Shown here in pieces: positions 32,952 to 44,656 of a stretch of DNA of 64,000 nt; within the stretch, counting starts at the first letter, position 1, and the number at the start of each line of letters is the position of its first letter. Under the pieces are notes generated by a model. The model did no database searches and was not told where the DNA came from. It saw nothing but the letters and a program-made list of their open reading frames with translations. Source of the DNA: Theropithecus gelada (Eukaryota; Chordata; Mammalia; Primates; Cercopithecidae); assembly GCF_003255815.1 (NCBI RefSeq), contig NC_037674.1, positions 5,991,622 through 6,055,621 of the forward strand, read 5' to 3'. The translations under genes and the position numbers were made by a program.

Positions 32952-35254
32952 ACTCAAAACAATGGCACTCAGAAGCGCTGGAGAAGCCTCGGCGGGCTCC
33001 TCTTCCAGGCCCAGCACCTGCCACCTGGCCGGCTCCAGGTGCACAGCAGGCTCAGTTTTCTCAGGAAAAATGTGGCAAGGTTTCCAGCAGAATATAACAA
33101 AACAATATATTCTTCAGGGTTGGTTTCACAAAGCAAATACATCCGAATTACAATGAGCTTGTAATGTGGACGATGGGCCTAAAAAACGCCTTTGGTTTCT
33201 GAGGGAGCTGAGGCAAAACAACAACAAATGGGACAATGATCTGTTTTCTCTGGAACAGGTGAACAGTGCCAGGGGCTTCTGCTAGCAACTTCCAGACCCC
33301 CAGGAAGGAGCCAGAAAGCCCCCAGGCCTCTCCTGCAGCAGCCCAGGCCCATGGAGCCACCCGGGGCTCTCTCAGTCTTGCCCACTGGGAGCAAGTTGCC
33401 CCCTATCTTTTGGGAAAGCCCTTGTGTCCAAAAACCCTCTAGCGGAGAACAGGTGACCTGGCAGATCCAGGCCCCGTCCCTCAGCCCTGCCCACAGGTCT
33501 AGTAGCCCCCTACATCCTGCTCAGGCTTGTCGCAGCCTAAGTGCACTGGAGAGAGGGCTGGCCTGAAACAGAGCTCCACTGCCTGCCATGTGGGGAGACC
33601 AGTGCTCTGGGGGCCACCTCTCCTCGGGAGACAAAGCCTGCCCACCGCGTGTCTGTGCCCATACCTTCCTCCCTGCATCCTGCTGGCCCTTTTTCCTATG
33701 CCCTTCCCTGTCCTAGCCTAGAACAGGGCCCTAACCTTAAGGGAGCTGACCCCAGGGACACCAGCCAGGAAGAAAAGCAGTGCCACACTCTGCACTATCC
33801 CATGGCTAGGCCCCCAGAAGCTTCAAGGTTGGAGTGACCCCTCTGCAACAGCTCTGTATGGAACTCCAAGACCTGAGGCTACCTAGGTCTGCCTGATGCC
33901 AACGGAGGGCTAGCAAGAGCTGGGAGGAGCCACTGGGGCAGGAACACTGTCCTGTGTCCTGCCTGCCTCCCTCCCCCAGGACCACAACATGGCGGGTAGG
34001 GGGTCGGCGCTCCTCGAGGTTGTCCCCAAGGTCACTGGAAGCAGGCTTCACAATCTGTTGAATGGGGTGGACGAGGGAGAGTAAGCACATGGAGACAGCC
34101 CAGCTATCTCTCTCGAATGTTCTTCCGAACCACTGATGTGAGCCGCTCATAAACAGCCCCTGGGAACGTGGACAGGGAAGAAAAGAGACAACCAAGTGGC
34201 TGAGCCCTGCCCTCAAATGCACACACGAAATGCATATGCCAGAGCTCTCATTGCAGGAAGGAAACAGAGGTTACCTCAGGAAGATGGGATTTGTGTGTGA
34301 CTCTCCTTTCTGCATTTCTGTCTTCATCAAATGAATCCATTTGGACAGTTGGAATTAATGCAATAACACTATATAACAAAGTGGTGTATGTACACACACA
34401 TACCTTTTACCCAAGCTCCAGCTCACCACTGGGACTGCTTCCACGGAACCCAGCACCCCAGCTCCTAAGAAGGGAATAGCGCTAGTTTGCATGCACCAGG
34501 ACACTGCCTGGAAGGTTAAAAGGACCACATGCCAGAATTTCATAAAGGTGTTTGCTCTCCTTTTGCTAAGGGTTACAAAACACATTTGCAAATTTCCGTT
34601 CTCAAGGTCTGTTTTAAAAACAGCACTAATAGAACACCAATGGTTTCTGCCAACAGAAGGCCAGAAGCCACCTGAGACAAGGGCTCTGGAGCTTCTCTCC
34701 TTCATGCACACCCCTGAGTCACAACTCCTGTTGCTCCTGAAGGAATATGTAGGGAGAGGTATATCTGCCTCTTGCCCCAGAAGCTTCCAGATCATGGATT
34801 GCTGCAAGTGAAGGCCTTCTCCAGATGAATGGTGCTACCTCTGGACTCGAGAGCTGAACCCAAAGAACAGACATTTCCATTTCCTTTCCATTGTGAGAGC
34901 CTCATCACTAATGCCTCCCAAGGGAAGCCAGGAGCATCTTCCCTGAGCGCAGTGGGGTGACGCACGTCCAGCTGACCCCCACTGCCCCCACCTTTCCTCT
35001 GCCATCTTGAAGGGAACGTTTCCTGGCTTCAGGAGCCAGTGTGCGGTTAGCACCCTCGTTCTGGGCATCGGGAGGCAATGTGACTGCTTGTACACCAACA
35101 CAGCCTTGATGGCTGGTGATAGCCCAGGGATGACATTGCTATCCACCTCTTCAGAGATTTTCTGAAGCACCAAGGCAAGACAGGAACATGAGGCTGGAAT
35201 CCACAATTACAGAGCCAGGTTTATTTAGCTGATAAAAATGCTCTTCATTTGAGG

Positions 35255-35600
35255 CTGATCAAAAGTAAAGGCAACTTGTATCTAAAATACATAAAGAACT
35301 CAATCTCAACAATAAGCAAACGCCCAATTTAAAAAATGAACAAAAGATCTGAACACTCAATCAAAGAAGATAGATGGTAAACAACTGTGTGAAAAAGTGC
35401 TCAGTGTCATTTGTTATTATGAAAATTCAAATTACAGCAAAGAGATATCACTATACCCATTTACGAGAATGGGTAAAATCCAAAACACAGACAATACTAA
35501 ATGCTGGTGGAGCAACTGGAGCTCTCATCCATTGCTGCAAGCATGTTAACCACGGGGGAGCTGAGCAGCCACTCGAGGAAACGCTGTTTTGATGGAAACT
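35255..35600 (+). mobile_element. Old L1 3' fragment
   Basis: CATAAAGAACTCAATCTCAA, AAAGATCTGAACACTCAATC, AAATTACAGCAAAGAGATAT and AATGCTGGTGGAGCAACTGG follow the order of the 3' end of L1 ORF2 in plus orientation. It is heavily diverged with no ORF. Confidence 0.8.
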
Positions 35601-36689
35601 GTAAGAATGCAGACAATTGTGACTGTACTATAGTCAACCTGCCAACCTTAGGTTTGAACTCTCTCCTTTCTCTGCACAACTGTCTTCTTGTGAGCTGCTT
35701 TCAGTTGCTTCCAGGATATTGCTGGGTGTATCTCTGGCAAACTCCTGGATAACACTGTTGGGCAAGAACCCCTGCCTAGTGCTTACCTTATCCTCTCATC
35801 TCTCCCCAGACCTCCTGCACTGGACCAAAAGCCTAATAGGAACTCTGGATAAAGACGGCAGGTCAGGCACAGGCACCCACCACCTTTCCAGCCCCAGATC
35901 CCACTACAATGAAAGAAAGTCGATTTTAGCAGACAAAACAAAATATAAAGAGAATAACAAAAATAATCTGGAAGCAAGAAATTAGAAAAACAGCAGAGAA
36001 GGCAAGAAAGCAATCCACGTTTCCCCACAAAGGCTCAGGAGTCGCTGGTGGGGGTGGGGGTGCAGTTAGTGGGGGGCACCTGGACACCAGATAAAGCAGC
36101 TGTGGACGCAAGGTCTTTCCCCACCTTACAAATGGCTGCCTGCCCTTCCTGCACCTGCCAGGGACCAGAGGCTGACTTTCTGGGAGGGTCCACACAGGAC
36201 GGAGCTCTGGAACGAGGACTCCAGACCTAGCTCAGAGTGGGACAGCCTCCAGAACGGGGGTGTGAGGAACAGCCCGCTCACTGAGTACTGCCTCCCAGCT
36301 TCTCTCCCAGGGCGGCAGCAGGACCACCCTCCCTCCCCCAGGCAGGAGCAGAACACTCATCTCGGGGGAAAACGCTGAAGGAGATGGCCCAGTAGACCAC
36401 CCACAGGAGGCCACCATTGCTGAGCCCGCTGGGCACCCAGGAGCCCCCACTCAGCTCAAGGCTCTCTGGGCCATGTCACCAGACACCGAGGATCAGCAGA
36501 CAACGCAGAAGAGCCTGACGTGGGTGGGCGAGAGACCCAGACCAAGGAGCAGAGACAGGTGATGCGGAGTCAGCAGAGGCCACGCAACGAGAAGACCTCC
36601 AGAGCTGTCAGTAACATCCTCACCGCACAGGCGGCCTGGCGGAAGCAAGAACTGCATGCGCCTTTAACAGGGAGGCCCAGAAACCCGAG
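35601..36689. other. Intronic sequence, no gene recognised
   Basis: 35640-35990 is moderately AT-rich and 36000-36500 is GC-rich unique sequence. A GLI-type GACCACCCA (36395-36403) is present but single motifs of this length are common. No exon is recognised. Confidence 0.4.
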
Positions 36690-37240
36690 TTTGAAAGTAA
36701 AGATACAGAAGGAAAAATGTGGCAGAAATAAAAATCCCAATAGCAGGGTTTGGGAGAGAACACTGAGAGAATTTCACAGAAAACAGAGCAAAAATACAAA
36801 TGGATGGATAAGAGAGAAAAAATACGAAAATGTAAGGATCAGTTCAACAGCTCCAAATAAAAGAAACTGCAGGCAGCCCTGAGAACACAGGAGGTGAGGT
36901 GGATCGTGAAGAAAATGGCAAGAATGTTTTCCAGATGCCACCCGAAGGGCCCGCTGCAGAGGACAGAGCTTGGCCAAGCACCTCCATGCATGTGCACACC
37001 TCCAAGCCCTGGGTAAAGGCACAAGCCCAAAAGGCCCTGAGAGGCAAAGAGACCAGCAGGTGCACACAGCCAGAATCAGAACAGCTTCAGTCTTCTCCAC
37101 AGCAACATCAGAGCTCAGAGACTGCAGCAAAGCCTTCCAAACCCCACGAGGAAACCATTCCCACCTATGATTCAACCCAGAGAAACGTGAATCAACCTCA
37201 GACCAGGATCAAGACATTTCCAGACATGTAAGCCTTAAAA
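36690..37240 (+). mobile_element. Ancient L1 5'-region-like fragment (L1M)
   Basis: GAACACTGAGAGAATTTCAC, GGTGAGGTGGATCGTGAAGA, AAGGCCCTGAGAGGCAAAGA and AGACATTTCCAGACATG are phrases of the 5' region of old L1M elements. A purine-rich reading frame of about 110-120 codons survives by chance and is not a host gene. Confidence 0.55.
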
Positions 37241-37257
37241 CAATAGCCTCCCATTCT

Positions 37258-37835
37258 CCTAAGTGAATTAACGCAGGAAAAGAAAGCCAAACACTGTATG
37301 TTCTCACTTACTTTTTGAGATGGAGTCTCGCTCTGTCGCCTGGGCTGGAGTGCAGTGGTGCGATCTTGGCTCACTGCAACCTCTGTCTCACAGGTTCAAG
37401 CGAGTCTCCTGCCTCAGTCTCCTGAGCAGCTGGGATTACAGGCGCCCGCCACCACACCCGGCTAATTTTTGTATTTTTAGTAGAGACGGGGTTTCACCAT
37501 GTTGGTCAGGCTGGTCTTGAACGCCTGACCTCAGGTGATCCACAGGCCTTGGCCTCCCAAAGTGCTGGGATTATAGGTGTGAGCCACCGCGCCTGGCCCG
37601 TTCTCACTTATAAGTGGGAGCTACACACTGAGTACACAGGGACATAAAGGAGGGAACAGCAGACACCAGGTCCTACTTGAGCGGGGAGGGAGGAAGGTGA
37701 AAGATTGAAAAACTACCTATCCGGCACTATGTTTGTTACCTGAGTGATGAAATAATAACAACATCAAACCTTGTGACATGTAATTTACCCATGTAACAAA
37801 CCTGTACATGTAACCTCGAACCTAAAATAAAAGTC
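37258..37835 (+). mobile_element. L1 3' end split by an Alu
   Basis: AAAGCCAAACACTGTATGTT precedes the Alu. After it come TATAAGTGGGAGCTACACAC, GGACATAAAGGAGGGAACAG and CATGTAACAAACCTGTACAT, which is the L1 3' UTR in plus orientation. The AATAAAA near 37827 is the L1 poly(A) signal remnant. This is a younger L1 than the 36.7 kb fragment beside it, or another part of the same insertion. Confidence 0.85.
37311..37599 (-). mobile_element. Alu inserted in L1 3' UTR with perfect target duplication
   Basis: CTTTTTGAGATGGAGTCTCG starts and GAGCCACCGCGCCTGGCC ends a minus-orientation Alu. The exact duplication GTTCTCACTTA (37300-37310 and 37600-37610) is L1 sequence, which proves the order of insertion. 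Confidence 0.97.
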
Positions 37836-37839
37836 AGAA

Positions 37840-39167
37840 GGAAAGGAAAAATGGCCTCCAGTGCACCCCTTCCAGGAGGCTATGCAGCAGGAGCTCCACC
37901 AAGAAGCAGACGGCAGGGGCTCCAGGAAATGGGGCCTAGATGGTAGGGAGGGGTCCCAGGATGACAGCCAACCCCCACAGAGATGTTACCCAGGCCACAC
38001 GGAACAGGCCACACTAGGTGTGTGGGGACACCTGGGGGGCTGGGGGTGTGGGGACAACAGCACTGGAAAAATCAAGTAGAAACAGCAACTATTGAGCCTC
38101 AGGGAAAGAAACACACGTAATGTATGGGTCACCTGCAACTAGCATTTACTGTCATGATCCCCAAAATACTGCATGCTGGTTCCATCCTAAATATCCAGTT
38201 ATCACACGTGTGGGGGAAGGGTGCCTGCAGGCACTCATGTGCCATCATGGGAAGTCAGGAGATAATGCCCAACACTCTTCTACCATCAAGAAGAGCCCCT
38301 ATGAGCACGTTACCGAGCTGGGAAAGGTAAATACCAAAGGCAGTAGCTGAAGAAGCTGGCAGAGGGTGGGGGTGACCTGCTTATCACAGTGAGCGTACAG
38401 AATGACTGGATCCTTAATCTATGTGTATTACCACATGCACTACTATAATAATACAATTTTTAACATAATTTACAAAATGGGATGGGTGTAGCGTTCTCGC
38501 CAATCCAGCCTTTCCTTAGAGCATCACTTTCTTCTCCTAGTAGCTCCTCTTCAGAAGCCATTAGAGGGTGCTGGCCCTGCCATCTCCCCAAGGCATGTGG
38601 AGATGACACCCTGCCCTTCTGCTCACGGGAGGTGAGGGACCGTCCACAGGAGACACTGAGCACCTGGCCTCTTCCTCACCTATCTGTGTTACCTCAGTAG
38701 CACTGTTGATCGTTTCCGTTGTTGTTGCTTTTGATCTCATAAACACCTGTGTCCTGGTTGCCTTCTTTTTACCTACGGACTAGTTTTAACTCCAGGCTGA
38801 GGGATGGCGAGATGAGCTCTATCACTTCTTTAAATGGTGGCTCCAACCCCAAGCTCGGGGGTTTTAGGGCTGGACCTATACAATTCCCAATACCAAGTCA
38901 TGTGGGGTGACTTCAGGCTTTGGATTCTTCACTCCACGCTATTAGCCCAGTATCAAAATTAGACGTATCAGGCTTTCATTTGAAGATGTAAGGCACTAAA
39001 ATATTTATGGACAAATTGATACTGCATCTGGGATTTCCTTCAAAACAATTGGAGGGGACGGTGGTAGGGGAGAGGCAGAGATAAAACTGCAGGGGGCTAG
39101 CAGGTGCTTAAAATGTGGGTGTCCTGAAGATGTGGGCATCTGTCTGAAGTTCTCCAAACAGAAGTTT
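37840..39167. other. Intronic sequence, no gene recognised
   Basis: Unique sequence of mixed composition. A small TAATA-rich patch lies near 38440. No repeat or exon is recognised. Confidence 0.4.
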
Positions 39168-39182
39168 AAAAACTATTAATAT

Positions 39183-39489
39183 GACCGGGTGCGGTGGCTC
39201 ATGCCTATAATCCCAGCACTTTGGGAGGCCAAGGTGGGCAGACCACTTGAGGTCAAGAGTTTGAGACCAGCCTGGCCAACATTTCGGTGAAACCCCATCT
39301 CTATTAAAAATACAAAAAATTGTCTGGGCGTGATGGCGGGTTCCTGTAATCCCAGCTACTTGAGAGGCTGAGGCAGGAGAATTGCTTGAACCCGCGAGGC
39401 AGAGGTTGCAGGGAGCTGAGATTGCACCATTGCACTCCAGCCTGGGCAACAGGAGTGAAACTCATCTCAAAAACAAAAACAAAAAAACA
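39183..39489 (+). mobile_element. Alu element with perfect target duplication
   Basis: GACCGGGTGCGGTGGCTCAT at the start and a tail of CAAAAACAAAAA at the end. The 15-bp duplication AAAAACTATTAATAT occurs at 39168-39182 and 39490-39504. Confidence 0.97.
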
Positions 39490-39504
39490 AAAAACTATTA
39501 ATAT

Positions 39505-41080
39505 ATGGACAGAGATTGCAACCCTAGGCCCTGCCCGGAGGCCACTCCTCCTAGCTGGATTTCAGCCCATCCCTCCTCTGGCTCTCCCCAGGCCTGCTCA
39601 CCAGCACACCATGGTTTGGGGTTTGGTCAGCTGCTTCTCTGCCTGCCCCTGGCAGGCGAAGTCCCATCCTGCAAGCCTGGGCTGATGTCCTGGATTGGAC
39701 ATTGCTGTCAGTCCACCGCAGCCTGATACTCACTGGGAGGGCAGAGTTGCGCCAGGCTCCGGGGCCATGCTGGGTAGGGACTGGACAGGCCCGAGGCCTC
39801 CACACTGACACTGTCTCCAGGGCCTGGCTGTAGTCAAGTGCCACATCTGACCCCACACGACAACCTGGGTCCTGGAGTCGGAAGGGCTCAGGGGAGTCAG
39901 GGACTCTCAGGGGTCTTCAAGCTAGGCAGGGCCACGGGGTGTACTTTTCCCCCAGAAGCAGCCTGGTTTCCGTTTAAAACAAGGAGCAGCGAGCTCCGCT
40001 TCTCTGCGGCCCATGCCTGCAACACAGGCTCCTTGGTGAGAGAGGAAAGGCTGTGGGGGGCTGCCTGCCGAGAGCCCCCTGCCCCAGGCTTGGCCACTGT
40101 GAGCCATCCCACAGCCCTGCCAGCTCACTGTTGGAAGTCTGGCCACAGCCACCGCAGCCCCCCTTCCCAGCAGCTATTCTTGGTCTGTGTCTCCCTTTGG
40201 GGGGAGGATAAGGGTGGAAATGATCAGCAGCTAAAATTAGCAAGAGGCAAACAATTGAGGCCAGGAATCTGAGGTCAGCTGAGGACAACAGTTTGTTCTC
40301 TGCAGCCCCGAGGTGGTTTTAGCAATAAAGGGAATTGAAAATGAAAACAGATCTGGAAGCACCCCAAGCCCTGGTGGGACCAGGCCCAACATGGCCAGCC
40401 CCAGGTGGGCAGGCCAGATGGCAGGGACTTTGCCCAGTCCAGACCCCCCAACCTGGGGCTCCCCTCTTCACAAGGGGGCCCTCTACAGCCGGGAGGCAAC
40501 ACCCAGAGCACCTGCAGCTATGGTTACAGAATGCCTGGGACAGGTTTCCCACGCACTTAACGCGGGTGTGACTTCCTCTCCAGGGGAGGCCCAGCACAGG
40601 TGGCTGTAAACACCCCCAGTAACTGCTGGATGACCAGGGCCACAAGCCCCTGCTTTGATACCTCCAGGCACTCCCCCTTTAACAGGCCCCAGCAAAACTC
40701 CCTAAGTGACAGACCAGGAAATCAGGCCACAAAGTCAGCAGATGTGGAGCCACCCTTGAGCCCAGCCCCCTGGCCCAGGGTCCCCTCCCTGTCACCACCT
40801 CTGCAGTCCCTCCTCCCCTGGAAGGCCCACCCAGAGCAAGCCGCACACTCCGAGCTGCCACCGACAGAGCCCACAGTCTAGGTGGGCTGCACGGTGGCTG
40901 CAGACAGACGGGGAGGTGGGTCTGGCCTCGTCATGCTCCACAGTCAAGAAACTGCCCTCCCCACAAAAACTCCAGGTAGCCACCCTGGAGGTCCCAATGC
41001 CAGTGGTCTCTGGGTTCCATCTGGTGATGCTCAGTCCTAAGGGAACTTGGCTCAGCCTAGGATGCATGGGATTAAATATA
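39505..41080. other. GC-rich intronic sequence, no gene recognised
   Basis: Repeat-poor and GC-rich. A MIR-like stretch may lie at about 40690-40750 (AGTGACAGACCAGGAAATCA). Several overlapping frames on both strands have no domains. Confidence 0.4.
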
Positions 41081-41084
41081 GCCT

Positions 41085-41101
41085 TTTATTAAGTTTTTAT
41101 T
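41085..41101 (-). terminator. Paired AATAAA on minus strand, candidate intronic poly(A) site
   Basis: AATAAA occurs twice in the KLF13 sense direction (41101-41096 and 41090-41085). An open frame of 177 codons on the same strand stops just upstream at 41118. Its translation is Cys/Ser/Leu-rich without a recognisable domain. The site could serve an intronic transcript or a premature KLF13 end, or be chance. Confidence 0.25.
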
Positions 41102-41777
41102 CACTGATCTCTGCCACCTAACAGTTTGCAAATGTCAGAAGAAATAAATCAGCACAGTGGTCATAATTCAGAGCTCGGAAGCACACAGGAGGCTGGAAAT
41201 GCACAGACCAGGTCGGTAGACCCACAGCCCTGAAGATACTGCTCCTGTCCCCAGGAGTGAGTAGATGCTGACAGGCCCTTCCATGGGGCCACCACAGGGC
41301 CAGGAGCCAGAGGCACACCAAGTGGCACCACATTAGAGACACTAATCTCAGCAGCTGCTGAGGCTGCTGGCCGACCTCATGGCCCATGGAGAAGGCAGGC
41401 ATGGAGCCCATGGCCAGCCTACATCTGGGCCAGGCAGAGCTCACACAGCCTGTCCTCACTGGTGCCATCAGGTCTGTGCATTCTGAGCAGGACCAAGGGA
41501 GCCTGTGGGGCAGACACTGGGACTGAGGGAGGTAGAAACCCCTGAGCGTGGCCTGCAGCAGGCCAGGCCTCTGCTGTGAGACAATCTCACTTTTCCCTGA
41601 ACTGCAAGATCTCAGGACCCAGCGTCCAAGGCTGGACCACAAAGCCTCCAAGATCTGAGGGTCCAGGTGAGGCCTATTTGGAAGAGTCTGAAGCTCCCAG
41701 GTACAGGGCAGCCTGGGGACCCCACTGTTGTGTAAACTCTACTTAAACAGTGACTTCTGTTCACTGCAAAACCCCCC

Positions 41778-42030
41778 TTTTTTTTTTTTTGAGACGGAGT
41801 CTCAATCTGCAACCTCCACCTCCTGGGTTCAAGCAATTCTCTGCCTCAGCCTCCTGAGTAGCTGGGATGACAGACGTCCGCCACCACACCCAGCTAATTT
41901 TTGTATTTTTAGTAGAAACGGGGTTTCACCATGTTGGCCAGGCCAGTAGTCTTAAACTCCTGACCTCATGATCCGCCCACCTCAGCCTCCCAAAGTGCTG
42001 GGATTACAGGCATGAGCCACCGCACCCGGC
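41778..42030 (-). mobile_element. Alu element with internal deletion
   Basis: Poly-T followed by GAGACGGAGTCTCAATCTGC jumps straight to AACCTCCACCTCCTGGGTTC, so the CGCCCAGGCTGGAGTGCAGT segment is deleted. The right end is GAGCCACCGCACCCGGC. AAAACCCCCC before and AAAACCCTTT after are a likely target duplication. Confidence 0.93.
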
Positions 42031-44289
42031 GTGTAAAACCCTTTCAACAGTGTTGACTTGTGAGTGGTGGGATTAAAGTTAATGATTTTCCTCTTTACTA
42101 ATGTTTCTTGATACTTTCCTGTTTCCCAAATCATCCTTAATTAACATGTTCCACTTTCGTAAGTAGAAATAAAAACAAGTGCCGAGCACTCAAATGATGA
42201 CGTTTTGGCAAGGCAACTTCTTACAACAACAGGAACACGCTGACATCTGACCCCAGCCCAGAGCACCAAGAGCAAGTCCATGATATGGGCTGAGCAAAGA
42301 CTCTCCAGCTCCGGTTTCCCAGGCCGTGGCCCAACTCAGAATCTGCCCCAGGTCCAGGGATGGTGGATTTGGCTCATTTTACAAACCAAGTGGTTCCTGG
42401 AGACACTGGGGAACTCTTATTCGGAAGTCCATCCACACTCCCTCCTAGCCTCCCTGCTGTCACTGTCGTTATCATGTTCTTACACAAAGGCCATTAAACA
42501 TTAAGCTCCTTACTCAAAACTGCTGCTGCCCAGAAGGTGCCTGGGCAAAGAGTGCCAGGCCTGCATTCTGGCCTGGCCATGGGCGCACCTCACGAGCTTG
42601 CTTAGCCTCACCTTCTCCACTGGCATGGCCACCTCTAAGGTGCTTCTCAAGGGCTGTACCCAGACCAAAGCTTCCTTGCAGATCCTTCAAGGTCTGAAAG
42701 CTGAGCCAAAGAGCCAGTCATTGTGCAAGTCCCAGACTTCACCAAAAAAGGGGGTGAAGTTGGGCCAGAGACCACCCTACATGCCAAGCTGCTTTCTCTA
42801 AATACCCAGTGGATGGAACAGGCACAAAGAACCAAGGCTTGGGTGTCATTTCCTTTATCCTGAACCCTGCAGGGGCATAATTTCCTACATTTCAAATATT
42901 AAGAGTTTGGTGAAGACAGAAGCAAAGTGGAGCATCCTTGCCCAGAACCACACAGACTCCCTCCTTTGAGATCTGTAATGAGATGAAGTTCACAGGTGTC
43001 CACCTGCTCAGCTGAGAGACCATCGTTCTCATTAGGCCCAGGCAGAGGAGAGCTAGGGTGAGGTTCTGAACAATGGACCGATGTGGTCGGCATCCAGGTG
43101 CCCTGCACCCTTGGGGGCCTGCTTGGCCCATCCCCTCCCTCTCCAATCCCAAAGCTTCATCTTTCTGTCCAGGATCCGTGGGTCCAGGGTGCCCAATATC
43201 CTACCACAACTGAGGCAGACCCTGGCCCCTTTCTGCCCTGTAATGGGCATATTGGCTTAAAAACAGGGGCCGCATGCTGTACCACTCTCTAAGTCTGGAA
43301 TGGCCGAGAGTTAGGGGTCATTTTCTCTAGGGCTTCACTCGGTGGAGAAAAGCACATCATCTCATGAAATGGGATTCATCCCATGAATCACAAATTCGGC
43401 AAAGGCTAGGCTACTCTGAGGACTTGGCAGCTTCAGCAACACTCTGAGTACTTTTGGTTCCGCCAAGAACACATGGCTGGTTACATTACACCATTCAACT
43501 TCATGTGGAATTCCAGGGACATCTGAGCTCATCTGCTTTTCATTAATTCACACCCAAGTTCACACTGGCAGGAGGGGACCTGGAAGCTGTGAACCCCCTC
43601 CCCCAGGAAGCCCTCCAGGCCCAGGAGAAACAGGCTTAAAGCAGCCTGAGGATCTGAAGCCCCCTGCTCCCAGCATGGGTCACAGGCACAGGGGCACAAC
43701 AGGTTTGGCTCATACTGACCTCACATGGGCCCGGAGGACTTCTCCTGCAGACACCAGCCTACTTCCTCCCCACTGCATGCCAGGCACTAAGAGCAGAGCA
43801 CTGCCCTTGCACTCATGTAGCCAGGACAGTGAAGTACCAGAGGCAAGGTGACTAACCACAGGCTGGCACCAGCTGGAGCAGACTGGGTCCCAGAGACTCA
43901 CGTTGAGAGTCAGTGCAGAACGAGGCAAGCGCCCTCCAGATCCCCAGGTCCCCGGCACGGTGGCCGTTCCATCGAGGAAAGCGCTGCTGTACCACTGCCG
44001 CCTGACAGGGCACCTGCCTCTCACATGGCCCAGCCAGTGTCAGTCCATCCCAGGCTCCGGGGAAACACATCATAATCTGCACAGGTGGCTCACAGGGAAA
44101 GCAGCGTCAGCCTCCCCTCCCTAAATGGGCAGCAGCATTGCCCTGGGTCGTGGGATTCCCCCAGATGAAGTGACAGTCACAGGCTGTGGCCCTACAAAGT
44201 TAAGGGGCAAAAAAGCTGCCATGAATGGGGAGAGTAGGCCTGCAGAGGATACAGTACCCCACCGCACCTCGCCATCTGCACTCCGTGGT
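42031..44289. other. Intronic sequence, no gene recognised
   Basis: Mostly unique sequence. A MIR-like phrase may lie around 42560-42620. No exon or RNA gene is recognised. Confidence 0.4.
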
Positions 44290-44656
44290 TAGGCAAGAAA
44301 GCTGAGCACTGTAGGCTCAATGTCCGTGCCTCCTGAAACCCACACCCTGCGGCCCTAACTCCCAGGGTGATGGGTGGCCTTAGGAAGTGGGGCCTTTGGA
44401 AGGTGATAAGGTCATGAGGACAGGGACCTCCTTATGGGATGAGTGCCCTTAGAAAGGAGACCCCAGAGAACCCCCTCGCTCCTCTACCAGGTGACATGAT
44501 AGTAAGAAAACAGCTGTCTACGAACCAGGAAGAGGTTCCTCACCAGATACACAAGCTGCCAGCGCCTTAATCTTGGACTTCCAGCCTCCAGAACCATGAA
44601 AATAAACTTGTTGTTTATTTGCCACCCATCTCCAGTATTTCTGTTACAGTAGCACA
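44290..44656 (+). repeat. ERVL-MaLR LTR (MLT1/MST type)
   Basis: GGAAGTGGGGCCTTTGGAAG, GGTGATAAGGTCATGAGGAC, GAACCAGGAAGAGGTTCCTC, CCTTAATCTTGGACTTCCAG and ATTTCTGTTACAGTAGCACA follow the order of a MaLR LTR in plus orientation. It belongs to the same family type as the reversed copy at 8290-8672. An AATAAA lies near 44601. Confidence 0.75.

Larger units (their letters stand above)
31086..35254. other. Intronic sequence, largely repeat-poor
   Basis: About 4 kb has no Alu. A GGGA tetranucleotide run lies at 31986-32003. Direct repeats at 32834-32863 and a CTCF-like motif at 32938-32951 are listed separately. Open frames at 32.1-33.9 kb are on both strands and lack domains. No exon or RNA gene is recognised. 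Confidence 0.4.

Noticed and set aside
36520..36882. Basic 120-codon frame resembling a small nuclear protein
   Set aside because: Lies largely in old L1 5'-region-like sequence. The Arg/Lys/Gln-rich translation is typical of A-rich LINE DNA, not a host gene.
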